NCBI RefSeq assembly: GCF_000350225.1
Contig: NW_005178827.1
Coordinates: 52,666-116,665 of the forward strand
DNA length: 64,000 bases
DNA from: Chondrus crispus
Taxonomy: Eukaryota > Rhodophyta > Florideophyceae > Gigartinales > Gigartinaceae
Direction: 5' to 3'
The position numbers were made by a program, and so were the translations under genes. Of this stretch, positions 19,900 through 29,900 are shown piece after piece (positions within the stretch are counted from its first letter, which is position 1; the number at the start of each line of letters is the position of its first letter). A model generated the notes under the pieces. It saw only the letters and a program-made list of their open reading frames with translations. It was not told the DNA's origin and made no database searches.

Positions 19900-21110
19900 A
19901 GGTCTTACTCGCTTCGTCCAGCTCTTTGGGGACGGGGAGCTCGTGATAGATACCGCTCGCGTCTTTGCCTCCCAAAGGAAGAAATGGCGTTATGATCGCC
20001 CGCATTCGCAGCTCCCATCCTCGTCTCCAAGCGGCCGCGCAGCCTCTCCATCTCCACGAGTTTCTCCTTGCGCCGTTTGTGCCTCTGCAAACTCTATCGC
20101 GATGCGCTCCGCCTGGCTCCCAGCCCTCTCCACGACACCCGCACTCCGCAGATTTCCGCCTGCGAATCGATCGTCCGCTCCGCCCCGGACAATAAGGGCC
20201 ACGTGTGCGCGCCCGACTTCATCCCAGCGGGCTCCTTCACTATCCTGCCGGAAAGTCAAGACGCGCCAGGTCGTCTCCATCGCCGACGCCAAAGCCGTGC
20301 TAGCATAGTATGCGTGCTCGACCTGCTCGGAGCCTGGCGTGCTGCGGTGCGATGTGCTGTACCAGGTCACGTCCCTGGGGACGCCGAAGGGCCGCTTTTA
20401 TCACATCTGGATCGCGTTTGAACACGCTGCCGCGTACACAGCCCATGACAAGACCACCCACGCTGCTAGGTTAAGGCTGTGGCTGGAGAACCCGGCAGGG
20501 GAGAATGTGCTGTGGCGCTGACCAAGCTGTCGTACCAGTCGAGCATCTCGAGGCGCTGCGGCCGTCTGTAGAGGGATGGCGGTCGGACATTGATTACACC
20601 GTCGAGACGGATGATGAGAGGAATCACAGGATGGCAGACGCCACTATGAAATTGATACGAGGGGATAGTCCTACGGTGTCAGATAACGTGCGCAATTCGT
20701 TGGACGTTCTTGTCTCCAGTGTGCGGCTTGAGAACGTCACCGTGCTTGTCGTGTCCGCTACGGACGTGTCAAGTGACGCCGTCCCTTCATTGACGAGAAT
20801 TTGCGAGCAATACGCCGAAGACCTGGAAAAGAGCGTCCGCGTTGTTCGTACGGTAATTCTGGCGGAGCGAAACAACGCTCGAAGAATCGCCGTTATCACA
20901 GTGCATGATTCCAAGCGCGAGGACGGCGCCTTCTTTCATACTGACAGGGCTGCAGACCTGATCGGTGACGATGGAGGGTCCGTGACCCGTCACTTTTCTG
21001 TTTTTCCAGATAAGATAGGATGGGAAAAGCCGTCAACCCTGCTGGACCAGGAAGAAGAGCCCCGGAAAACGGGAGATAAATGTTTAAGCGTTCTTGGACC
21101 ACTTGCATAA
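19900..21110 (+). pseudogene. Unrecognised gene remnant, several frame changes
   Basis: Coding-like stretches occur on the plus strand in different frames: about 20068-20260, 20300-20521 (with YQVTSLGTPKGRFYHIWIAF) and 20505-21110. The last is the longest (about 201 codons) and ends with a stop at 21108-21110. Its sequence has normal globular composition, with alternating hydrophobic strands (VTVLVVSATDVSS, RRIAVITVHDS), but I cannot name a family. The separate pieces read as one protein only if several frame changes or unseen introns are allowed. I take it as a decaying host or cargo gene. It lies between the two Harbinger relics. Confidence 0.35.
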
Positions 21111-21791
21111 TGTAACAGACCAAGACTACAAACTTTGAAGCAGGTTGCACAGAAGCGCATTGATGTGATCCCTGAGCTTGGACTGACGCACTGCGGGCGA
21201 ATTTTTTTTATTAAAGAGGGCTGCGACTGACGGCCACATTTTTTATTGTTCGATGTTATAAGTAATGTTGCGAAGAACGCTTGTAGAATAAACTGTTTTA
21301 CAATGTCTCGTTAAGACACGAAGCACAAGAAAGCACTGCAGAACGAAGTCCAGGGTGTGGCGGCCTTCCCTTGTGGAGCTGGAACACCCTCAGAAATATC
21401 GCGAGCCAGATTGAGAGAAGGTATCGTTCTTCTCAAGTGCCGACCATCCACCTCCTAAACAACCCCTCCCACCAACCCCTAGCTGAGCCGCTCTATTGAT
21501 TAGCGTGTACCGAGCGTGAACAAAGGCCAAGTCATTGGTACGGGGAAGTACCCCGCAGCCTGCGCTCCAACAACAAACCGGCGCGCACGCTTTCCGTGAT
21601 GTCGTTCTCATCCGATCGACTCCGGGAGGCGTCCAACTTGGGCGACACAGCAGCGGCGCGCAGCTCCAACACGCGAATGCAGACTGGGGCGGGATGGCCG
21701 ACCAAGTATTGAATGGCTCTGTACCTATTGCTGTATCACGCATCTGTCCATCACTCGCAAAAAACAATCTCATTCGAGAAAGAAACTCTCC
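21111..21791. other. Spacer
   Basis: This is 680 bases without a supported gene. Small ORFs on both strands (21390-21801) overlap one another and have no recognisable content. Confidence 0.4.
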
Positions 21792-23075
21792 TTACAACTG
21801 ATCGCTCGGGTTGGTCATAGAGGCAAGGGAGGGCGCAAAAAGCAACTTTGATTCAACAATCTGTACCATGCGTTGTCTGCAGCGTGATTTAGAACTTTTC
21901 GCGAACTGCGATTCCATTCCAGCCTCTTCCACCGAATGCAGATACCAATCAGCCTCTTCAGCTTGTACAGCATCCATGTTCGCTCTTTTTATGATTCGTG
22001 GACTAATTGCACCGCTCTCCTCTCTTATAAAATTGTGTAGCTTCATAGCTACACAAATTACGCGTGTAGATGTTTGCACAGAGAAGTTCAAATGATACAG
22101 CATTCGCCATTTTGACATAAGTAACCCAAAAGCCTGCTCAATATGCATGCGTAACGATGACTGATGAAAATTAAATGCATCCTCCCATTCGCTTGCCACT
22201 GTTGACGAGACCGGCGTGATTAATGATTCTGTACATGTGTAGGCTTCGTCTCCGGCTATCCAAAACCCTGAGTCGACATTATGTCGCAAAAACATTCCCA
22301 GAGCCGACACATTGTGAGCTAGGGAATCATGTGTAGAGCCTTTACATAATGCTGAAAAAGATAGGAAACGGCAGTCTGCGTCTGCCATAGCCTGCACGGG
22401 AATCGAATAGTACCCTTTCCGGCAGAAAAAAGATGCTGGATCATGATCGTGGCTCGGCTTCTTTACCTTAACCGCGATGCCGTCCTGTGCCCCACACACC
22501 CAGAAAGGGGGCTGTGTGGTGACCTTGAGAGTTTGAAGCGTTGGGCCATGGACGTCAAATGATCGACATTCTCTGGAAGTCCCGGCAAGGACATCCTTGT
22601 CATAATTGCCGCACAGCAAGTATGAAAAATGTCATATAAAGCTGTCTGTGAAATGTCCCATAACATTCGAATATTTAAGTAGCTTGCACCAGCCAGTAGT
22701 CTAATGGTGATTGATAACCGGACGTCAGCATGAATTACATTGCGATTAGTACCTGTAAAACTATTTTGCTTAAGTGGAAGAGATGGTCCGATGCGCTCGA
22801 GGAGTTTCGCGAAAAAGAAGCGAGGCATGCGGAACGCCTTTGCGAAGGTTACGTCATCAAGGGACCTTGTGATGCCTTGAAATGAGACATTCGCAAGTGT
22901 CCCCGTCTTCGTGAGACGTTTTCGTGAACTGCTTGCCTTTTTGCGCTCGGATCAGTGTAGCCACAAATGCGCAGACTACAATTTTCTTCAGCCTTGCCCT
23001 TCTCACAGAAATTGCTGCCTGGAGGCACTTTCTGTGACCGAACAAGTGATTTCTTCCCATCATAAATCCCCCCAA
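21792..23075 (-). pseudogene. PIF/Harbinger transposase (HARBI1-like) relic
   Basis: The catalytic half, on the minus strand from about 22530 down to 21792, is a good DDE transposase of the PIF/Harbinger (DDE_Tnp_4) type. The first Asp is in GAQDGIAVKV, the second in AGDEAYTCT, the Glu in HIEQAFGLLMSKWRM, followed by the family-typical KLHNFIRE. The N-terminal half (22828 down to about 22530) lies in another frame and includes FFFAKLLERIG and ISQTALYDIFHTC, as in the helix-turn-helix part of HARBI1. The switch is near a C5 run at about 22507. A basic segment further upstream, at about 22860-23000, lies in yet another frame arrangement. At least two frame breaks make this copy inactive as it stands. 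All three catalytic residues survive, so the decay is fairly recent. Confidence 0.8.
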
Positions 23076-23497
23076 GAATGGTGAGCCTTCACCGCGTTCT
23101 CTGAAACCAACAACATTCTAAATCCCCTTTCTCTCTGCCGGATCATGCCCTAATTGAATAACAGTGGTGGCTTCTTATCTGGCGAGAGGTGGGTCACGAA
23201 ACATAGAAAGGACCAGTGGTGGACCACAGCATCATTACTGTACCCACGTGGAGAAAGAGCGCATTTGGTAAATCGCTTTACGGCGCTCAAATCCAGTTTT
23301 TGATCTCAAACAATCTCACTGCATCGGTCCACTTTAACCTTCTACTTGATCACCGCCTTCCCCAGCACCTTCGCCGACGCATTGTCCACATTCCTCTCCG
23401 ATCGTCAATTGCCATCTCTTCCGCCTGCACGTCATGGCCACCTCACACTCCAATCCCACGGCATCCCTCCACTGTCGATCCCCCGTTCTCTCCCGCG
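23076..23497. other. Spacer before the Rieske remnant
   Basis: This is 420 bases with nothing recognised apart from a TACTGTA motif near 23236. It becomes C-rich towards 23498 and may contain the old Rieske promoter. Confidence 0.4.
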
Positions 23498-23857
23498 ATG
23501 TCCTTTCTCACCCGCTGGGGCGGGGTCGCCCGCCGCCTAGCCTCCCACTCCTCCTCCTTCAACGCTCGATCCCTCCCCTCGCAAGTTCTGCGCGCCCTCG
23601 TCACATCCCCCCCTTCATCGCCGACGCGGGCACTCTTGGCGCGGCCTCCACCTCTACCGAGCTCGTGTCACCGCGCGGCTCCGGGGCCCTGCCCATCGGC
23701 TACATCGATGACTACCAAAACCACCCCCATCGCCAGATGCCCGACGATCCCACCAAGCGCGCGTTCACCTACATCGTCCTCGGCACCACCAAATTCATCG
23801 CCGCCTCCGCCGCCCGCGTCCTCGTCCTTAAGCTCATCTACACCACGTCTGCGTCCG
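23498..23857 (+). pseudogene. Rieske iron-sulfur protein (complex III), truncated 5' part
   Basis: ATG 23498 begins MSFLTRWGGVARRLASHSSS, an excellent mitochondrial presequence. After a run of seven C at 23607-23613 the coding continues in another frame as a Rieske N-terminus: DDPTKRAFTYIVLGTTKFIA, then a transmembrane-like ASAARVLVLKLIYTTSAS, aligning with the KGFSYLV...SMSAS region of mitochondrial Rieske subunits. One missing C would explain the shift, so it may be a sequencing error. The gene then stops: at 23857 the sequence turns into a GC-rich tandem repeat, and the soluble domain with the 2Fe-2S ligands (CTHLGC, CPCH) is absent. A splice donor at GTGTGC (23861) is an alternative, but no second exon is seen in the window. 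A complete copy presumably lies elsewhere. Confidence 0.7.
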
Positions 23858-24249
23858 GAGGTGTGCGTAGTTTGGGCGGGAGGGAGGAGGGTTGTATGAG
23901 TTGATGGGTGTGGGACAGGAGGACGATAGGAGGAAGGGATAGGGCGGGAGGGAAGCTTGTGTCCGGGAGTTAGCGTTTGTACATATGCAGATCGGGGCGC
24001 GGCGTCTGGGCGGCATCGCGAGGGTAGGGAGGGAGGTGGTGCCCGGGAAAGTGGTAGGGGGCGGGGAAGGGCGCAGGGCGCAGGGGGTGTTACAGAGCAG
24101 ACATAGTGAGGGTTGGGAGGTGTGCGTAGTTTGGGCGGGAGGGAGGACGGTTGTATGAGTTGATGGGTGTGGGACAGGAGGACGATAGAGGGAAGGGATA
24201 GGGCGGGAGGGAAGCTGGTGTCCGAGAGTTAGCGTTTGTACATATGCAA
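23857..24249 (+). repeat. Tandem repeat, 259-base period, about 1.5 copies
   Basis: Sequence 23857-23989 recurs at 24116-24248 with few differences. The intervening part, 24008-24118, is the inverse of 17343-17455. So pieces of the sequence at 16942-17455 are present here and at 25370-25770 in scrambled order. G-rich strand bias makes artefactual ORFs on the minus strand. Confidence 0.85.
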
Positions 24250-24510
24250 GTCGGGAATGGAGGGATCCGCCGAGGAGGCCAAGACATGGCTCTCCATGAT
24301 CCGCACACCACAGCCGCTGCAGCTTTCGTCTTGTTTCTTTACTTTTCACGCCACTGCACCAATCCTCTTTGTTACCCTGAGCCTCCCCTCCTTTGAGCCT
24401 CCCCTTCTTCGATCCACGCGTGACCCACGCACCAAACCCCGACTCCGCCATCCCCCTCGCGCATCACAGCAATGAATACCCCCACCACTGCCTTCCCACG
24501 CCCCCGGGGG

Positions 24511-24570
24511 CGGAGGTTGCAGCGGCAAGAAGGGGATGGGCCCATCCCCTTCTTGCCGCTGCGACCTCCG
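24511..24570. repeat. 60-base palindrome next to the assembly gap
   Basis: Two 30-base arms meet at 24540/24541 with one mismatch. The outer motif recurs after the gap: CGACCTCCGCG at 24562-24572 before it and GCAACCTCCGCG directly after it. It could be real or an assembly artefact. Confidence 0.85.
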
Positions 24571-24580
24571 CGTTCGTCCG

Positions 24581-24680
24581 NNNNNNNNNNNNNNNNNNNN
24601 NNNNNNNNNNNNNNNNNNNNNNNNNNNNNNNNNNNNNNNNNNNNNNNNNNNNNNNNNNNNNNNNNNNNNNNNNNNNNNNN
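24581..24680. other. Assembly gap, 100 N
   Basis: Exactly 100 N, the usual placeholder for a gap of unknown length. Translations across it are meaningless. Confidence 1.
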
Positions 24681-25008
24681 GCAACCTCCGCGTACATCCA
24701 CCTGCCCTTTTTTGCGCAGCGCTGCGAATACTGCGCCTTCCCGATGGTCGTGTCCGGGAACGCCTGTCTGCCGGCAGCCACGCACCACCCGCCGCCGCCG
24801 CAAGCATATCTCGAAGATGTCGACGTCCTCTGCCGCGAGATCCGCGCCGTCGCCTCGCGCTGTCCGTCCCTCCCGCGCGCCCCGCTCTCCACGCTCTATG
24901 TATGCGGCGGCACCCCGTCGATGCTCCACCCTGACTTCCTGGCCGGCGTCCTGCACCTCGTCCACCGCTGCTTCGGCCTGACCCCCGACGCAGAGGTCAC
25001 GTGCGAAA
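24681..25008 (+). pseudogene. HemN-type radical-SAM protein (coproporphyrinogen oxidase-like), internal fragment
   Basis: About 109 codons of a HemN/CPDH family protein begin right after the gap with YIHLPFFAQRCEYCAF and run through TLYVCGGTPSML and a C-terminal LTPDAEVTCEI. The family's radical-SAM cluster motif is CxxxCxxC in a hIPFC..RC.YC context. Here the last two cysteines are present but the first is replaced by Phe. The GGTPS SAM-contact motif is intact. At about 25008, exactly where the family continues E-(N/D)-P-G-T, similarity ends and the sequence becomes unrelated DNA leading to the 25370-25770 repeat. It is therefore a fragment broken on the right by the inserted repeat-bearing DNA, with its left side lost in the gap. 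Confidence 0.7.
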
Positions 25009-25369
25009 TATATCGAGGAGGCTTTCGAGTTCCTGTTCAATAAAAGAAGATTTACGACCAGTACCACTTGCTACCAATTTCTGAGGAGTACGGTTTCGTT
25101 TCGAGCGACCTCTCGGGATAAACAAGCGGCGCTGGGTTGTTACTGGGTGTGACGAGGCGGGAGGAACAGCAAGATCCCGACAAACAGAAGACGGCAGACT
25201 TCGACGAGAGGGGGCAATGGGTGAACGTTGACACAGTTCGTGTTGTTCAATGGAAACGATGCGCGGCCATATGTGTACGCATTGGGGCCTTGTCGGACAG
25301 AGGGAGATGCTATACGGGGAGCAGGATTGTAAGAAGGAAGGCGAGATAGGAAAAATTGGGATGGTAAAG

Positions 25370-25770
25370 GTCGGTGGACCAAACAAAATGACCACCGCCC
25401 GGTTGAAAGTTGGGGAGGTATACTGTAAATTTTGTCTACACGTGTAGAACGGAGGCGGATATCCATAACAGTAGCCTAGGTACGCGAGACGACAAGGAGA
25501 GTCATTTCGTTGCTTTATCATACGCGAAGAGGTACAATGACGGCTTATGATAAGAGGTGTGAGGAGTAGTTTTCAAATGTGTTATGACACCGGATAACCG
25601 ACCTCTCAGAACAGGTGGAACATGGCGAGTTTCTACGCCCTTCCACAGTTTTTGAAAACGCATCGTCATTTACTACATAAATTATTTCCTCTCATTCCAC
25701 CAATCTATTCATGCCAAATGTCAGGGTCCTTGCGTGCTAGCACACAGTGCTCGTCGTTAGGAACGGCCCT
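25370..25770 (-). repeat. Right arm of the 401-bp inverted repeat
   Basis: This is the reverse complement of 16942-17342. It ends abruptly at 25770 on the outside. On the inside, 360 bases of unrelated sequence separate it from the HemN fragment. A minus-strand ORF (24997-25521) begins in the arm with the same 50 residues as a plus-strand ORF beginning in the left arm at 17191. Confidence 0.9.
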
Positions 25771-26926
25771 GAATTACGGTGTTCGGGGGTGCCATTTTCG
25801 TATGGAGCAAATCGTATTCCAGAAAAAGAAAGTTGGATAGAAGCCTCATCGAAGACCACGTGTCACCTACTGTAGGCGGCACTTCAGGCAATGAAAAAGT
25901 GCATCGCTTAATCTGTCTCCAGTGCTACAGTTCGAGCACTAATGTCCGTAAAATAACGCGCTGCGCGCTGCTTTGTTTTCATTTTGTGGTTCCGTGAACT
26001 CCGATACCCCCCGATCCCCGAGGGAGCGGGTGGCCGTCGGAGACTTTATTGCGTCGTGACTACGGTATGCCCTATTGGCTGTGTCTTATTACTGTGGTGT
26101 GCCGTACTGCCGTCTGGATGTAACCACACATTTGCCCACAAAATCGATGGACGCAAGGTAAACCCGTGATTGAAAAATTCCGCCACGTGTTTTGCGGACT
26201 GACCTCCAGCCGGGTGCCTGCCCGCAACAAACGCAAGTCTAGTACAACGTTGTGCCGCCCGACAGATTACGTGCACCTGCGCGAATACCTGCTGAAGCGA
26301 ATATTGTAGCTCGCCACAAGGATAGAATGGTCTCTCAGTCGAAAGAGCGATGTGTTTCGTCTTCTTGACAGGCTGAGGAGAGCCGTTTAGAGAGGACCGC
26401 TTTTTAGAAGCTTCTACTCGTCTATCTTTCGCGGTTGCTTCGGCGGCATCTGTGGCACATCCTGTCGCGCTTTGATCCGTTGATGGACTCTGCGCAGATG
26501 AAGCGATAGGGGCGTCCATGACGCATAACGATACGACCCGTGCAGTCTGAGACTCGTTTGTGCTGATGAAAAGAACAGAAAACCACTTTGTTTTCCTTCA
26601 TGACGGGTCGATCCGGCACTGCTGTGGTCAGGCGAATGTGAAACTCGTGGAAAACTCACATGCCCCCAGTTTTCGGTATGACGTGAGTTTTGCCAAACGC
26701 GTTGTCGGAAATTTTTTCGTTTAGAAAATATGAGCAGACACGCCACCAAAACACGCGTTTTCGTGACTTTACGGACAATCTTAGTGTACGAATTTGGCAT
26801 AAATACACCCCCCACCACTGGGATAGATGCACTTTTGACACCGCTGGCGCATCACCACTGGAAAGTGCGTGACTTGTACCAATCCAAAACGTTCAACTTG
26901 TCATCAAAATAGTGATCCTGCAGTTC
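25771..26926. other. Spacer between the inverted-repeat block and the helicase gene
   Basis: No gene is firmly supported. Minus-strand ORFs at 26046-26519 and 26422-26619 overlap in different frames. The second encodes a small Cys/His/Arg-rich peptide ending CHRCRRSNRER and might be a fragment of a zinc-binding transposon protein. TACTGTA occurs at about 25870. Confidence 0.4.
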
Positions 26927-29900
26927 TTAATCTGTGACGAGTTGGTCCAGTTTGATGTGAATATTAAGGTCTTGCAGTTCACCACGAACGCGTGCAAGGG
27001 TTAATTTTTGCACTTCTCGTACTTCGCCCTTGAGTCTTTGCACGACTAGTTGTCGGCGACGAACGGAATGAAGCCGTGTGAACTGCTCCATTTGGCCATA
27101 TACTGCTCCCTGCTGTGGTGACTTCGGACAATGAGCGACATGACTGTGCACATCGTGTCGACTAAAGTGAGATATGCACCATGCACAGAAGTGATGCATA
27201 CAACCATCGCATGTGAGATCAAAGCACCCGTCAAAATCGATAAAAGCCATCCGGCAGTTTGGACAGCGGAGGGTCAGGATTTGATCAATTATTTCAAGGC
27301 GAAGAATCTCCGCGCGACGTTCATCTAGATCCTGAATTTGCTGAATCCGTTTGAACTCTGCCTCGAGCTCCATTTTCTGTACGTCCAATGCAGCTTTTAC
27401 ATGACGTTTGGCATGCGTTGCAATTTTGAGTTTTTCCAGTTCCGATTGAAGTGGTTGAAGCTCCTCTTCACTAGCGTCCTGCCTCTGTCGCAATAGATGC
27501 AGGATGTCATATGTCCTCTTGCAGCCATCGTGTGGGCATGCCAAATTCCCGTCTTGATCAACAATACGACGAAGGGTGCCTGGTTCTTGAGCTCTCTTTG
27601 CGTAGCTACCAAAACACTCTCCACACAAGAAATGATCATCTGGGCACCCCCAAGCTTTGAACGCCGGGATGTTGTCCATACATATTTCGCATCGCCGATG
27701 GAATTGTAACTCGACTTGATATAATGGTATTACAGAGCCCGCAGTCCAAAAAACCCGGCCGAATGGTTCACCCATCGGTTTTAAAGAAATGTGGTCGTAG
27801 CCCTTTGCCCTGCAAGACTGCATTTGTTTCAATGCCTTTTTCCGGGCCTCCGTCTGACAGCAGTCACTTCGCACTTGAGCCATAAAAGGTTCTACGTCAT
27901 CCAGCATTTGATGACGCAGAACAGCACCGACAAAAATGGACCATGGCGCATTATGTCTACGCTTCTCACTTTCATGCACAATAGACTTCTCAGATAATAT
28001 CTTCCCGGTAATACCCATCCCATACCGTGTCATGAGGCTTCTAAAGCAGTCTTCTGGTTCTTCTTTAGACGTACGAGTGCAGTAAATAATATCGTAAGCA
28101 CCGTCTTCGCTGGGAAACTGCGGCGGAGCGCATAATCTGCGCTCCCTTTCCCCGTTCCTGATCGCTGCAGCGAAGTTATCAATGTTTTGCTGTAAGAGCC
28201 GGAGGTAGGATTGGAGCAAACGTTCGACCGGGATGCACTGCACTCTATCACATTTCATGATCCATGATTCAGGGAGGTTTTCAAGCGCACGGGAGCGAAG
28301 CACAGCCAAAAGTGCGTTGATGTTGAATATGTCACAAGAATTCGCACCATGCAAACGATTTTCAGCTGCATTTGCGAGAATTGTGGTTTTCTCATTTCGA
28401 GGTGAAGCTTTGGCCGCCACTTCTTTTTGCAACGAGACCGTTGCATGCACGTCCAACCACCTTTTGTGGGTACATACAATGCATACCTTCATCAGAGGCT
28501 TCCAGCGCGGATCCTCGTCACCACATTGCCAAGAAATCTCATGCCCGCATTGGAGGTTGGCATTTACCACACTGCCGCATTGAACTGCCTCCATATAACA
28601 TGGCGCTGGCGTTATGTTTATGCGACAGACAGAACATTTCTTCTTAACCACACGGTTGCATCGCAAACCATCTGGATTTTTCTTCAGTTCGTGGCATGGT
28701 TGAGCGCTGGTCTGGCCGCATCCAGCACATTCAACGTTCTCGAGTTGTTCGCAAATCGAGGTCATAGCGGTGAAAATGGTCTCACAGGGAACTGTCTTTT
28801 CATGGCCGCACTTTCGTTGCAGTAGAGTCGATTCTCCGCATCGCAGCAAGGCAATGGTCTGTAGTGCTGGAAGAGCTGGTAACTGCACGCCCTCATGAAC
28901 GACTGGACAAGTTCTGACTTCATCATCCATACTTAAAGTGATACGCTCTGGAGGCTGACCTCTCCACAGATCTGCAGCCAAGATGTCGGCTTTCTGGTTA
29001 CAGGCGATAAGCAGTTGGTGCTCGCACAGAGGCGATTTCATCGCTATCTCATGTCTACATGCTGGGGCTTCTTGGGGAAATTCAGCCCATTGAAAGGCGA
29101 TGTCACACTGTACATCACTGTCTATATGACCACACATTCTCCGGTAAGAAACACGTTCAAGACATGCTGGTACGCCTAATGCACTTTCGCAGTAATCGGC
29201 TCCCTCTTGGACTATCCTCGGTGAGATTTTCGCATTCAGGCAAGAACCGGGAGTTTTCTTTCTCAACTTCCCTTCCATGTGACATGGCAATTCAAATGCA
29301 TGGCCACAACGTGCGCGAACAGCTTTAACCTGGAGAGGGCACTGAATGTCAGTGCTCGCTTGAAGAAGTCGTAGATGATGGCACGTTTTCGGCTGCAGTG
29401 TGTGTCCGCTTTTTCCGCAAGGATATTTAAACACTTCGTCAACATATTCGGAACACACAGGGAGCGTATTTCCTCGGTGATGACATGAAACTGTACAAGG
29501 GTGACCACATGGGCGTTTGAGAACGACGGGTGCGTTACAAGATGGAAATTTTTTGTGTTTTAAAGACGCAAAGATGCGTGAGCACGAAAAAGCACTCGTT
29601 TCATGTCCACATTCTCTCGCAATAACAACGGAGCAGCTGCACGCATTTCTCAGCTTATTGAGAATTGGATCTAGTGGTGGAGCAGCTCGGAGCATTCGCT
29701 CCTGTGCGAAGCGTTGTACCTGACCAGTGGCGAGGTTAACATGTTCTTCAAATACCGTATTTGCCAAAGCCCTGCATGCAGTGCGGAGATAGCACTGACT
29801 TGCTATCTGATGTCCGCAAATTGGACTCTGGAAAATTACTATCTCAGTGCAAGGAGGCTCGTCAATAGTCCCAACAGCGAGTTTGAATGCCTTTGAGCAT

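Noticed and set aside
23834-24451. 205-codon minus-strand ORF
   Set aside because: It reads through the 259-base tandem repeat twice and is a repeat artefact.
24346-25067. ORFs crossing the run of N
   Set aside because: Translation through unknown bases is meaningless; only the 24681-25008 HemN fragment is supported.
26046-26818. Overlapping minus-strand ORFs of 65-157 codons
   Set aside because: Different frames over the same DNA, no recognisable domain beyond a short Cys/Arg-rich tail; mentioned only under the spacer.
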